Source: JAXGXJ01 sp050943595
Lineage (GTDB): Bacteria; Actinomycetota; Thermoleophilia; RBG-16-64-13
DNA length: 64,000 nt
NCBI GenBank assembly: GCA_050943595.1
Contig: JBMNPM010000003.1
Location: forward strand, 62,001-126,000
Reading direction: 5' to 3'
The position numbers were made by a program, and so were the translations under genes. The number at the start of each line of letters is the position of its first letter. The stretch's first letter is position 1. Below the pieces are notes generated by a model that saw only the letters and a list, made by a program, of their open reading frames with translations, ran no database searches and was not told the DNA's origin. Of the stretch, positions 51,155 through 58,827 are shown one piece after another.

Positions 51155-51202
51155 CGTTCTCCTCGTTGGCGGATACGGCATAGCAGATCAAGGGATATTG
51201 AA

Positions 51203-51937
51203 TCATACCAGCAGTTTGCGCAGCTCCTTGTAGAGCAACAGATGGAGTAGTTGGGAAAGTAGAGCCCCCAGATCATCCAACATCTTCTCCCCATGTGCCC
51301 GCTTTTCGGGGTGTGTGGAGCGAAGAGACGGCATCGTGACCTGCTCAATAAGGGCGGCTTCGCGTTCTACAGAGGAACTCAGCAGTCGCAAGTTCCGAGG
51401 CTCCACCCCAAAACCGGCAAGCAGATGGCATATGCGGGCGATCTCCAGGTCACTTTCCGTCAGGACCGGACCCGACTGGCCGGAGCGATCCACCAGCCGG
51501 TATTCGGCCAAAATCCGGAAGAAGTCGGCATCAACACCGGCCGCCTCGGGAGCCTCATCCCACGAATATATGGGCTTCTCACGCTTGAGGACCGCGCCGG
51601 TGCGCAGAGGAGTTGCCATGGGGTCGAGCGGTCGACCCGCTCCGAGCGCGGCGCCACGGTCCACACGCTGACGGATGACGTCCAAAGGCAGATACTCGTC
51701 GCGCTGTAGGGTGAGGATGGTCCGCAAACGGCGGATGTCGGCCGCTCCATACTTGCGGTATCGCCCGGGCGTTCGGAGCGGAGTCAGCAGGCCGCGGTCC
51801 TCAAGATAGCGCAACTTGGTTATGCTCAGGTCGGGAAAATCCGGACGCAGCTGCTCCACGACCTGCCCGATGCTCCACAGTTTCTCCGGCCGGGAAGCAG
51901 GGCTGGTCTGCCCCGAATTCCGTGCCTCTTCAGCCAT
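51203..51937 (-). CDS. ftsR: MerR-family regulator, FtsR-like
   Basis: 244 residues. The N-terminal MerR winged helix is WSIGQVVEQLRPDFPDLSITKLRYLEDRGLLTPLRTPGRYRKY, with an unusually long spacing before the SITKLRYLE helix as in FtsR (Rv1828-type). The C-terminal half is a helical domain without metal or drug motifs. Neighbours garA and gcvH match the actinobacterial arrangement, where FtsR regulates the cell-division gene ftsZ. The name rests on this synteny plus domain layout. Confidence 0.8.
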   Translation of the reverse strand: MAEEARNSGQTSPASRPEKLWSIGQVVEQLRPDFPDLSITKLRYLEDRGLLTPLRTPGRYRKYGAADIRRLRTILTLQRDEYLPLDVIRQRVDRGAALGAGRPLDPMATPLRTGAVLKREKPIYSWDEAPEAAGVDADFFRILAEYRLVDRSGQSGPVLTESDLEIARICHLLAGFGVEPRNLRLLSSSVEREAALIEQVTMPSLRSTHPEKRAHGEKMLDDLGALLSQLLHLLLYKELRKLLV

Positions 51938-51940
51938 AGC

Positions 51941-52423
51941 CTACCTGCTATCGGCGGGCTCGAGGAACACCAACTTGAACTTACCTATCTGGAGCTCATC
52001 TCTCTCAACCAGACGGTGCCGCTCAATGCGCTTGCGATTGACATAGGTCCCGTTCAGGCTATTGAGATCCTCCAGAACAAAACCGCTGTCATCACGCATG
52101 ACCCGCGCGTGGTGCCTAGAGACCGTGACGTCGTCAAGAAATATATCGCTATGGGGGCTGCGACCGATGGTGAGAATGTCCGTATCTAAGGGAATGGTTT
52201 CCCCTTCACGGCCACCGCCGGCACGGATGAGAAGAACCGTGATGGTCTCAGCACCTTGCCCATACAGGATTTCGGACACAGCTTCATCACGCTCGGTAGG
52301 AACATACATGACGGTTACGTCGTTCAAATCAACAGGGACGAGACGACTCCCACAGCGGCGGCAGAAGATAGAGTCATCTGTGTTTTCAACTCCGCATGTA
52401 GGGCAATCGGGCATGGAGCTCAC
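51941..52423 (-). CDS. garA: FHA-domain signalling protein, GarA-like
   Basis: 160 residues. The C-terminal FHA domain is intact: ILTIGRSPHSDIFLDDVTVSRHHARV and LEDLNSLNGTYVNRKRI, with the phosphothreonine-binding Arg, Ser and His. Instead of a simple phosphorylatable N-tail, the protein starts with a double-CxxC zinc ribbon (CPTCGVENTDDSIFCRRCG). GarA in mycobacteria controls 2-oxoglutarate and glutamate metabolism. The position between ftsR and gcvH supports the match. Confidence 0.82.
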   Translation of the reverse strand: MSSMPDCPTCGVENTDDSIFCRRCGSRLVPVDLNDVTVMYVPTERDEAVSEILYGQGAETITVLLIRAGGGREGETIPLDTDILTIGRSPHSDIFLDDVTVSRHHARVMRDDSGFVLEDLNSLNGTYVNRKRIERHRLVERDELQIGKFKLVFLEPADSR

Positions 52424-52474
52424 CTTAACTACTCGGTAACTACTTGGATGGCTTCTCCAAAGTGGGTCGAATGT

Positions 52475-52792
52475 TCACGCCGTATCAGGCGAACTGTTGC
52501 TTGATTTTTCTGACTTCTCGGCAGCGTCCGGCGGCCGATGGTTACTCAGAACCTCTGCGAGGGCGGTCAAATCTCCTTCGGTGACCACACTCTCCCCCGC
52601 CTGATGCTTGTCACGGAGACGCCGGACAAGTTCCGCCCGCACAATGTCTATCTCACCGTGAAGCAGTCGCCGTCTCTTCGAGAGCTCACGCTCTTCCTCC
52701 GACAGGCGCTTGACCAAGTCCTTGAGCGCGGCATCGTTGTAGGTCTGAATATTCAACAGACGATGAAAGGTGGTGTCATCCAAATTTTCCAC
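52475..52792 (-). CDS. RsiG-like small helical protein with c-di-GMP-type motif
   Basis: About 105 residues, mainly two helices. In the first, E34-x3-S38-x2-R41-x3-H45-x3-D49 (within EERELSKRRRLLHGEID) follows the E-x3-S-x2-R-x3-Q-x3-D motif by which RsiG anti-sigma factors bind cyclic di-GMP, with His in place of Gln. One motif copy is present, as described for the single-motif RsiG of Rubrobacter; that type works as a dimer. The tail is Ser/Asp/Glu-rich. The start GTG 52792 coincides with the start point predicted from the promoter, implying a leaderless mRNA; TTG 52783 is the alternative. The function is inferred. Confidence 0.65.
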   Translation of the reverse strand: MENLDDTTFHRLLNIQTYNDAALKDLVKRLSEEERELSKRRRLLHGEIDIVRAELVRRLRDKHQAGESVVTEGDLTALAEVLSNHRPPDAAEKSEKSSNSSPDTA

Positions 52793-52798
52793 ACCTTT

Positions 52799-52827
52799 AC
52801 TATAGCAATCACAGTAAGAACCTTCAA
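52799..52827 (-). promoter_or_regulatory. Promoter of the rsiG-like-garA-ftsR-apt operon
   Basis: On the reverse strand TTGAAG (52827-52822), a 17-nt spacer and TATAGT (52804-52799), preceded by TGC (extended -10). Initiation 7 nt downstream falls on GTG 52792. Any start upstream of it, including ATG 52843, would lie outside the transcript. Confidence 0.65.
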
Positions 52828-52925
52828 GGCAAGATAGAGACATCTAACCAGAAGTGGCGCATTGCACTGAAGCTTCTATTCAGATTGGGGCTTCTATTCA
52901 CGGTCAGGCGAGAAAGGTGGACCGT

Positions 52926-53309
52926 CTACTCCTCCATGCGAAGTAGTTGCTCATACTCCTCGGCGCTCATCAGATCGTTTTGCTCTGTCGGATCGCTTAA
53001 CCTGACCTTCACCAACCACCCATCTTCAAAAGGGCTCTCATTGATCAACTCCGGCGCATCCACCACGTCGTCGTTGATCTCCATGACCGAACCACTCAGT
53101 GGCGCATAGACGTCGCTGACGGCTTTGACCGACTCCACCTCAGCATACGGTGCACCGGCGACCAGGTCGGCGCCCACCTCAGGAAGTTCGATATACACTA
53201 TATCCCCGAGTGATTCCTGGGCGAAACTAGTGATACCAAAGACGGCAGTATCCCCATCCACCCGGGCCCAATCGTGCTCCCTGTGGTACTTGAGGTTCCT
53301 CGGATTCAC
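52926..53309 (-). CDS. gcvH: Glycine cleavage system H protein
   Basis: 127 residues. Lipoyl-carrier fold with the modified lysine in EVESVKAVSDVYAPLSG, GITSFAQESLGDIVYIELPEVG before it and FEDGWLVKVRLS near the end. The ATG follows AAAGGAGAGC. No gcvT or gcvP is nearby; in actinobacteria gcvH is typically found apart, beside garA, as here. Confidence 0.96.
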   Translation of the reverse strand: MNPRNLKYHREHDWARVDGDTAVFGITSFAQESLGDIVYIELPEVGADLVAGAPYAEVESVKAVSDVYAPLSGSVMEINDDVVDAPELINESPFEDGWLVKVRLSDPTEQNDLMSAEEYEQLLRMEE

Positions 53310-53546
53310 ATGCTCTCCTTTCTCGCCACCATCGGCTGCCGGTCATTAACATAGCACCTTAGCCCCGCCGGTTGTTCACGTCCGCGTTGAGTACGGGCAA
53401 CATCTTGATCCGTAGGAGGACCTCATGACCTGAGACGATGGCCCAAGCTACCTGCTGACGCGGCCTCAATGCACACTGTCCAAGCGTTAAAAGGGCTACT
53501 GGGGGCGGGTGCGGGCTTAAAGGCGCCGGGCGGCGCCAACTTTGTT

Positions 53547-53587
53547 CTCAGACCACGCCGACAGCACAGCTATCGGCGTGGTCTGAG
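53547..53587 (-). terminator. 15-bp perfect hairpin downstream of the guanylyltransferase fusion
   Basis: CTCAGACCACGCCGA / TCGGCGTGGTCTGAG with an 11-nt loop, 56 nt past the stop of the reverse-strand gene. A second short GC palindrome (GGCGCC-GGGC-GGCGCC, 53522-53537) follows. No long U-tract. The rest of the 333-nt gap up to gcvH holds no gene. Confidence 0.65.
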
Positions 53588-53642
53588 TCCTCGTCCTGCG
53601 CTCGCCCAGCGCCTTTTCGCAGCGAAACGTTTTAACGGTATA

Positions 53643-56156
53643 TTAGCCGTTCTTACACTCAGTGATCACTGTCTTCAGAGAGTCGAGATAGTCGGTGGCC
53701 AACTCAGCCGCTCGGTCGTCGTCCGCAGCCTCAGCGTACACGTGGAAAACGGGCTCCTCGGCATCCGGTATGATCAGAACCCAATCAGAATCATCAAGGA
53801 AGACCTTGATACCGTCCACGAGCGATACGCGTCCCTCACGGAGTTTTTCAGTCATGCGGCGCATGACCACGCCCTTGAGATCCCAGGCACACTCGGCCTC
53901 GCGATGCACTAGGTGCGCCGGCGGAACCTGATCTATGAGGCTTGAAAGAGGAGCATCGGATGTCGATACCAGCTCTAAGACCTTGCCCAGCGCGAACAGC
54001 CCATCCATTGACGGCAGAACTGCAGGATAGATGTAGCCACCGTCTCCACTGGCTGCAAACACAGTGTTGGGACGCGTAGCCTCCGCCGTAAGAGCCGCCT
54101 TGGAGCACTTGGTCCGGCGGATGGTCATGCCCGTTGAAGCGATCATCTGCTCGGCATGATGAGTGGCATACAACGGCAGGGCGATCGTCCCTCCTCCTTC
54201 GGCCGCCTTGCCTGCCTGCTGGAGAAGCGCCAGCAGCAGTGCGGAGTCGGGCACCAAACGGCCTTTTTCGTCGACGATGAATAGGTACTCCGCCCCCGGA
54301 TCGAGAATAGCACCCACATCCGCTTCCATTGCCTTGACTAGTTGAGCCACCCGTTCCACCGCACGCGGCAGACTTTCGGCGACCGTGAAGCGTTTGCGGC
54401 TGCTGGGACCGGCATTGACAGAGACCGTCTCCAATTCCAGTTTGTCCAAGGTCGTCGAGAAAAAGAACGCGGGAGCCGACGACGAGTAATCTATCACCAG
54501 CCGGGGTTGCCGGCCACGGATAGCGACCGTGTTCCAGTTCTCGAGGAGGGAGTTGGTGTAGGTCTCGATAACCCGGGGCGGATAGATCACTTTTCCCATC
54601 TCTTCAAAGGATGCGCGCCGGAAGTCCTCACGGAAATAGAGGTTCTCGATGGCCCGCTCTTTCTTGCCATCAAGAGGTACTCCCGGCGACTCCGAGAACA
54701 GGATCTCGATCTGATCGGGGTTCTCCAGACTCATCTGCACGTGTATGCCACCCACCGCAGCACCACTCTTGATATCGAAACGATTGATGGCAGCCGTAGC
54801 GACTGTGAGGTCACGGACGTTGATGCCGGTGGAGTTGAGACCACTGATAATGGCCCGCTTGAATACCCGACAAGCGTGATGCGTATCACGGCTCGTGGTC
54901 ACGTGCGAATCCTTCGCGATCATGGTGCCGTACGACATCGCCAAGCGCATGGCCAACTCAGGGGTGATATCCACATTGGCGAGGCCCCGTACCCCATTCC
55001 TCCCGAACAGAGTGCTTGGTCCACGCGATTCCCAAACGATAGACGAACGTACTGCCGACCCCGGGTCGATGTTCTTAAAAGGATAGACCTTGACATTGTT
55101 GGCTACGACTGCATCACGGCCAACCACGGAGCGGTCGCCCACAACGGCACCGTCGGCGACATGTGCATTTTCGTGGACCTCGACGGCATTACCAAGGATG
55201 GCCCCGGTCACAACCGCCCCTGGAGCCATATACACATTCTCCCCCAGGACCGAATCGCCCACCTGGGCCCCCGTGCGTATCACAGTGTTGGCACCCACGA
55301 CCGTGTGGGCGTGCACACGAGCCCCGGGCTCAATACGGACATGGGGGCCGATGACGGCCGGACCCTCCACCTCGTCGAGGCTCTCCAGAGAAGCCCCCTG
55401 CTCCACCCACACGTTGCCTTTCAGCCGTACTCCGGGTGGAGTGAGACGGACCTTGCCGTCCAACGCATCCCGGTTGGCCTGCAGAAATTGCTCCAGGCTA
55501 CCGATGTCCTGCCAGTATCCGTCACACACCATACCGTAGAGAGGCTTGTGCATGTCGAAGAGCTTGGGAAAAAGATTGTGGCTGAAATCGTAGGGTTGCC
55601 CCTCAGGGATGTGGTCGAGGACCTCGGGTTCGATGACGTAGATGCCGGTGTTCACGGTATCGGAGAAGACTTGGCCCCAGCCCGGCTTCTCAAGGAACCG
55701 CTGGATACGCCCCTCTGCGTCGACGATGACCACGCCGAATTCCAACGGGTTCTCAACACTTTTGAGCGCGATGGTAACCATGGCCTCACGCTGCTTGTGG
55801 AAGTCGATGACGCTGGTGAGATCGAAGTCGGTGAGCGCGTCTCCACTGATGACCAAGAAGGTGTCATCGATAAGATCCTTGGCGAGCCGGATGGAACCGG
55901 CAGTCCCGGCCGGCGTCTCCTCGACAGTGTATTCGATATGCATGCCGAAGGCGCTACCGTCGCCGAAATGGTTGCGGATCAACCGTGGCAGAAAGGCTAG
56001 GGTCATAATCACATCGTTGATACCGTGCCGCTGCACGAGCTCTAAGATGTGCTGGATGGTGGGCTTGTTCACCACTGGGACCATGGGTTTGGGCTGATTG
56101 GACGTGACAGGCCTCAGCCTGGTCCCCTGTCCGCCGGCCATGATTATCGCTTTCAC
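53643..56156 (-). CDS. Mannose-1-P guanylyltransferase-like protein fused to a degenerate phosphomannomutase
   Basis: 837 residues in three parts. Residues 1-230 are a nucleotidyltransferase with MAGGQGTRLRPVTSNQPKPM, ISGDALTDFD, EFGVVIVD and FLEKPGWGQ. About 255-370 form left-handed beta-helix hexapeptide repeats (VIGPHVRIEPGARVHAHTV and on). About 380-837 have the phosphomannomutase fold, but the phosphoserine loop (TASHNP in active enzymes) reads VQMSLENPDQ, the DGDGDR metal loop is missing (FIVDEKG), and GEMSG-type sugar binding reads GDGGY. So nucleotide-sugar formation is likely, mutase activity unlikely. Sugar and nucleotide are not proven. Confidence 0.85.
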   Translation of the reverse strand: MKAIIMAGGQGTRLRPVTSNQPKPMVPVVNKPTIQHILELVQRHGINDVIMTLAFLPRLIRNHFGDGSAFGMHIEYTVEETPAGTAGSIRLAKDLIDDTFLVISGDALTDFDLTSVIDFHKQREAMVTIALKSVENPLEFGVVIVDAEGRIQRFLEKPGWGQVFSDTVNTGIYVIEPEVLDHIPEGQPYDFSHNLFPKLFDMHKPLYGMVCDGYWQDIGSLEQFLQANRDALDGKVRLTPPGVRLKGNVWVEQGASLESLDEVEGPAVIGPHVRIEPGARVHAHTVVGANTVIRTGAQVGDSVLGENVYMAPGAVVTGAILGNAVEVHENAHVADGAVVGDRSVVGRDAVVANNVKVYPFKNIDPGSAVRSSIVWESRGPSTLFGRNGVRGLANVDITPELAMRLAMSYGTMIAKDSHVTTSRDTHHACRVFKRAIISGLNSTGINVRDLTVATAAINRFDIKSGAAVGGIHVQMSLENPDQIEILFSESPGVPLDGKKERAIENLYFREDFRRASFEEMGKVIYPPRVIETYTNSLLENWNTVAIRGRQPRLVIDYSSSAPAFFFSTTLDKLELETVSVNAGPSSRKRFTVAESLPRAVERVAQLVKAMEADVGAILDPGAEYLFIVDEKGRLVPDSALLLALLQQAGKAAEGGGTIALPLYATHHAEQMIASTGMTIRRTKCSKAALTAEATRPNTVFAASGDGGYIYPAVLPSMDGLFALGKVLELVSTSDAPLSSLIDQVPPAHLVHREAECAWDLKGVVMRRMTEKLREGRVSLVDGIKVFLDDSDWVLIIPDAEEPVFHVYAEAADDDRAAELATDYLDSLKTVITECKNG

Positions 56157-56347
56157 AGTAAGCCTCCTACCAGGGGTACGTGGTTACACCTCAGGATAAC
56201 CCGAAATAGTCGTAGGTTGTAGACGTTGCAACACGACGCCTGCCTTAAAGAGGAGGGAGAATGTAGAACAGGCGGTGACCTCCCCACCCCGACTCCGTTG
56301 ACACTCAAGAATTGGACCTCCGTGATCCAGAAGGGGGTGTCGACAGT

Positions 56348-56500
56348 ACCCGCACATCGGAATCCGAAGCGGGGAAGCAGTCCGCCTTTGTTAGGGTGGG
56401 CCGGCCGGGCATTAGGCCCTGTGACGCCCGGTCAGGAATCTCGCCCGGCACCCTTCGAGCCTGGGTAAGTCAAGCCGAAGTCGACCACCCTCCCCTCAGA
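56348..56500 (+). pseudogene. IS3-type transposase OrfA remnant
   Basis: In one forward frame the sequence reads SGISPGTLRAWVSQAEVD, closely resembling the helix-turn-helix of IS3-family OrfA (GIS..TLRxWVRQAEVD). Upstream QSAFVRVGRPGIRPCDAR fits the preceding helix with damage. No start, no OrfB and no inverted repeats are intact, so this is a decayed fragment. It lies in the 373-nt gap (56157-56529) that otherwise holds no gene. Confidence 0.5.
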
Positions 56501-56524
56501 CGGGCTAGAGGGGAGGGTGGTCGA
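56481..56524 (-). terminator. 17-bp perfect hairpin after the SLH/tectonin gene
   Basis: Stem 56481-56497 with 56508-56524 and a 10-nt loop, starting 6 nt after the reverse-strand stop at 56530. GC-rich, without a U-tract. Confidence 0.7.
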
Positions 56525-56529
56525 ATGGT

Positions 56530-58164
56530 CTACGGCAGGTACTTCCAGATCGACCCGTCTTTGTGCATTTGATAGAGGTTATTGCCGTCAGCCACGATTT
56601 CCTTCGAACCAGAATAGTTGTCGATCCTCTCCCACTTGAGCGGCGTACCGGTGTACTTCCAGATCGACCCGCTTTTGTGCATCTGATAGAGGTTGTTGCC
56701 GCCAGCCGCGATATCTACCGAACCAGAATAGTTGTCGATCTTCTGCCACTTGAACGACGTACCGGCGTACTTCCAGATAGACCCGTCTGTACAGATTTGG
56801 TAGAGGTTCCCCCCACTCGCAGCGATCTTTTTTACGGCTGCATAAATGTCGAGCATCTGCCACTTGAACGGCGTACCGGTGTACTTCCAGATAGACCCAT
56901 CTTTGTGCACTTGATAGAGGTTGTTGCCGTCGGCCACGATCTTTTTCGAAGCTGCATTGCCATCAATCTTCTGCCACTTGAGCGGCGTACCGGTGTACTT
57001 CCAGATAGACCCATCTTTGTGCATTTGATAGAGGTTGTTGCCACCGGCCGCGATATCTACCGAAGCTGCATTGTCATCAAGCTTCTGCCACCACTTCGTG
57101 CCAGCATACTTCCAAATCTTCCCATCTTTGTGAATCTGGTAGAGGTTGTTGCCGTCGGCCACGATGTCTACCGAGGCTGCATTATCATCAAGCCTCTGCC
57201 ACCACTTCGTGCCAACGTACTTCCAAATCTTCCCGTTTGTATGGATTTGGTAGAGGTTCCCCCCACTCGCAGCGATCTTCTTTGTGGCCGTATTATCATC
57301 AAGCTTCTGCCACTTCGCACTCGGCGTTGTGGTAGTTGTTGTAGCGGGTGGCGCTGTTGTAGTTGTTGTTGTGGGTGGAGCTGTTGTGGTTGTTGTAGTA
57401 GACGGAGTTGTGGTAGTTGTTGTAGCGGGTGGCGCTGTTGTAGTTGTTGTAGTAGATGGAGTTGTAGATGCGATCTTGAGAAGTACATTGTGCAATACCT
57501 GAGCCACCTCGCCCCGTGTCATGTTCCCGAACGGATCGAGCGTGCTGAGAGGAAGCTTCAACGTAAGTCCGTTATACTCGGCTCTGGCGGCGTTAACGCC
57601 ATGCTGGGGACTAAGGCTGGGGGTCCAGGAGGGAACGAAGTTGTCTGGAGGCGCAACCAGCAGTCCCGGCTTGACTTCATCGACCGCCCGCACCACCATG
57701 GTCAACACTTGGAAACGGGTGATGTTGCCAAAGGGGTCGAAGGTGGTCGGCGTCTTGCCCACGGTGATGCCGTGCAGTGCGCACACAGCCACGTACTTGG
57801 CCGGATAGAGGGGGTCGACGGGGTTGGGTGTGGAATCGACGTCTGTAAACGGACAGACGATGGCCGCTGGGACGTCATGGCCCATGGTCTTCACGATCAT
57901 TTTGGCAAACTGCTGGCGCATCACCGCGTCTTTCGGATAGAACTTGCCGTCCGCTTTACCGTTGATGATATTTTTAGAGGCTAGATTGGTTATTGCGGCA
58001 TGGTAGGGATGGTCGGCCCCAACATCGGGGAAGCTGGTAGCTACGGCCGGCGTTACAAGCAAAGTCATCAGGGCCACTACCGCGACGGCGGCGACACAGA
58101 CCCTCGCCAGAAGTCGACTACCTGGTTGCCGGCCCGTCGAGCCGGGCAAGCTCTTGAAGTTCAT
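56530..58164 (-). CDS. Secreted SLH-domain protein with seven tectonin-type repeats
   Basis: 544 residues. A Sec signal peptide (CVAAVAVVALMTLLVTPAVA) comes first. Three SLH modules span about 43-215; the first starts FPDVGADHPYHAAITNLASK and carries NGKADGKFYPKDAVMRQQFA, the next two have FDPFGNITR and LDPFGNMTRGEVA. A Thr/Pro linker (about 220-275) follows. Then come seven repeats of about 38-40 residues, each with NLYQ(I/M/V)HxDGxIWKY and W-Q-x-(L/I)-D, the tectonin/beta-propeller pattern. Seven copies would close one seven-bladed propeller. SLH modules bind cell-wall glycans; tectonin propellers often bind sugars or lipids. The gene lies among mobile remnants. AAAGGAG site before ATG. Confidence 0.82.
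   Translation of the reverse strand: MNFKSLPGSTGRQPGSRLLARVCVAAVAVVALMTLLVTPAVATSFPDVGADHPYHAAITNLASKNIINGKADGKFYPKDAVMRQQFAKMIVKTMGHDVPAAIVCPFTDVDSTPNPVDPLYPAKYVAVCALHGITVGKTPTTFDPFGNITRFQVLTMVVRAVDEVKPGLLVAPPDNFVPSWTPSLSPQHGVNAARAEYNGLTLKLPLSTLDPFGNMTRGEVAQVLHNVLLKIASTTPSTTTTTTAPPATTTTTTPSTTTTTTAPPTTTTTTAPPATTTTTTPSAKWQKLDDNTATKKIAASGGNLYQIHTNGKIWKYVGTKWWQRLDDNAASVDIVADGNNLYQIHKDGKIWKYAGTKWWQKLDDNAASVDIAAGGNNLYQMHKDGSIWKYTGTPLKWQKIDGNAASKKIVADGNNLYQVHKDGSIWKYTGTPFKWQMLDIYAAVKKIAASGGNLYQICTDGSIWKYAGTSFKWQKIDNYSGSVDIAAGGNNLYQMHKSGSIWKYTGTPLKWERIDNYSGSKEIVADGNNLYQMHKDGSIWKYLP
57326..57465. repeat. Low-complexity repeat encoding the Thr/Pro linker
   Basis: Imperfect tandem copies of GTTGTTGTAG-, GCGGGTGGCGCTGTT- and GATGGAGTTG-type units. 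On the coding strand they give runs of six Thr separated by APPA, PS or APPT. The pattern is prone to slippage, so linker length may vary between strains. Confidence 0.75.
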
Positions 58165-58323
58165 GTGAGCTCCTTTCGGCGATCCGCGGCTAGGCCCGGG
58201 TACGCTAATAAAAGCCGTACTCTTTCAGATACTCCCTAGCCTTGTTGGCATGCGCTGACACGATGGTCTCTAATGACCGTTTTCAGTATATAAAATTCAA
58301 CTTCAGTCTACACATGAACCAAT

Positions 58324-58536
58324 ATGAACACAAGAAGAAAATTTGAGTCCCGTAATCTCCATGATCCTCGCCATACTCACGCGACGTTACTCTTGGCGAA
58401 CAGCAAGCATCCCAAAATTGTGAGCGAGCGGTTAGGCCATGCGTCTGTCGCCTTCACTTCGACCGTGTACGCACACACTTTGCCCGGCCTCCAACGTGAA
58501 GCCGTCGGCCGCCTCGCGGCCTTGGTGGATGGGTGA
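58324..58536 (+). pseudogene. Tyrosine recombinase (phage integrase) C-terminal remnant
   Basis: About 70 residues matching the last part of a tyrosine integrase: NLHDPRHTHATLLLANSKHPKIV (active-site HxLRHT with Leu changed to Pro), SERLGHASVAFTST, then the catalytic Tyr in VYAHTLPG. The N-terminal two thirds are missing, with an unrelated low-GC sequence before it. It lies 92 nt from tRNA-Pro, the typical place for an integrase beside its attachment site. Not expected to be active. Confidence 0.75.
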
Positions 58537-58590
58537 TTGGCGGCTCTCGTGGAACATTCGTGGAACATATCGCCACTTATGGATGGCCAA

Positions 58591-58619
58591 GAAAAAGAAA
58601 AGCCCCGCATTTGCAGGGC
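58591..58619 (-). terminator. Intrinsic terminator of tRNA-Pro
   Basis: On the reverse strand GCCCTGC-AAAT-GCGGGGC (one G-U pair) followed by TTTTCTTTTTC, 9 nt beyond the tRNA 3' end. It is one of the few classical U-tract terminators in the window. Confidence 0.85.
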
Positions 58620-58627
58620 CTTTAAAG

Positions 58628-58701
58628 TCGGGACGGCCGGATTTGAACCGGCGACCTTCCGGCCCCCAGCCGGATGCGCTACCAAACTACGCCACGTCCC
58701 G
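58628..58701 (-). tRNA. tRNA-Pro(GGG)
   Basis: 74 nt folding into a full cloverleaf on the reverse strand. The 7-bp acceptor is CGGGACG/CGTCCCG. The D arm is GCGTAGTTTGGTAGCGC. The anticodon stem TCCGG/CCGGA has loop CTGGGGG, giving anticodon GGG. The T arm is GCCGG-TTCAAAT-CCGGC and the discriminator is A. CCA is not encoded. Confidence 0.95.
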
Positions 58702-58827
58702 ATGCGCGAGCCAGTATAGCGCGCCTGGGTCGTCTGGACCACCATCGATCTACCACCACGACGGCAGCAGACCGTAGAGACACCTATCCGTGTCCCCAGA
58801 CATGAACCCAACAGCCGGTACAACCGC

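Noticed and set aside
54342..56000. 552-codon open frame on the forward strand
   Set aside because: It lies wholly antisense to the guanylyltransferase fusion, in a register that GC-rich codon bias keeps open; the translation shows no domain, while the reverse strand has clear motifs.
57326..57465. Repeated units resembling a CRISPR-like array
   Set aside because: Units are short, irregular and in frame with the Thr/Pro linker; no spacers of constant length and no cas genes.
56563..57984. 473-codon forward frame with repeats
   Set aside because: It is the antisense image of the SLH/tectonin gene; its repeats mirror the true repeats, and there is no ribosome-binding site.
58377..58823. 148-codon reverse frame with GSNPAVP-type sequence
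   Set aside because: It runs through tRNA-Pro; translated tRNA sequence of this kind is a common false protein.
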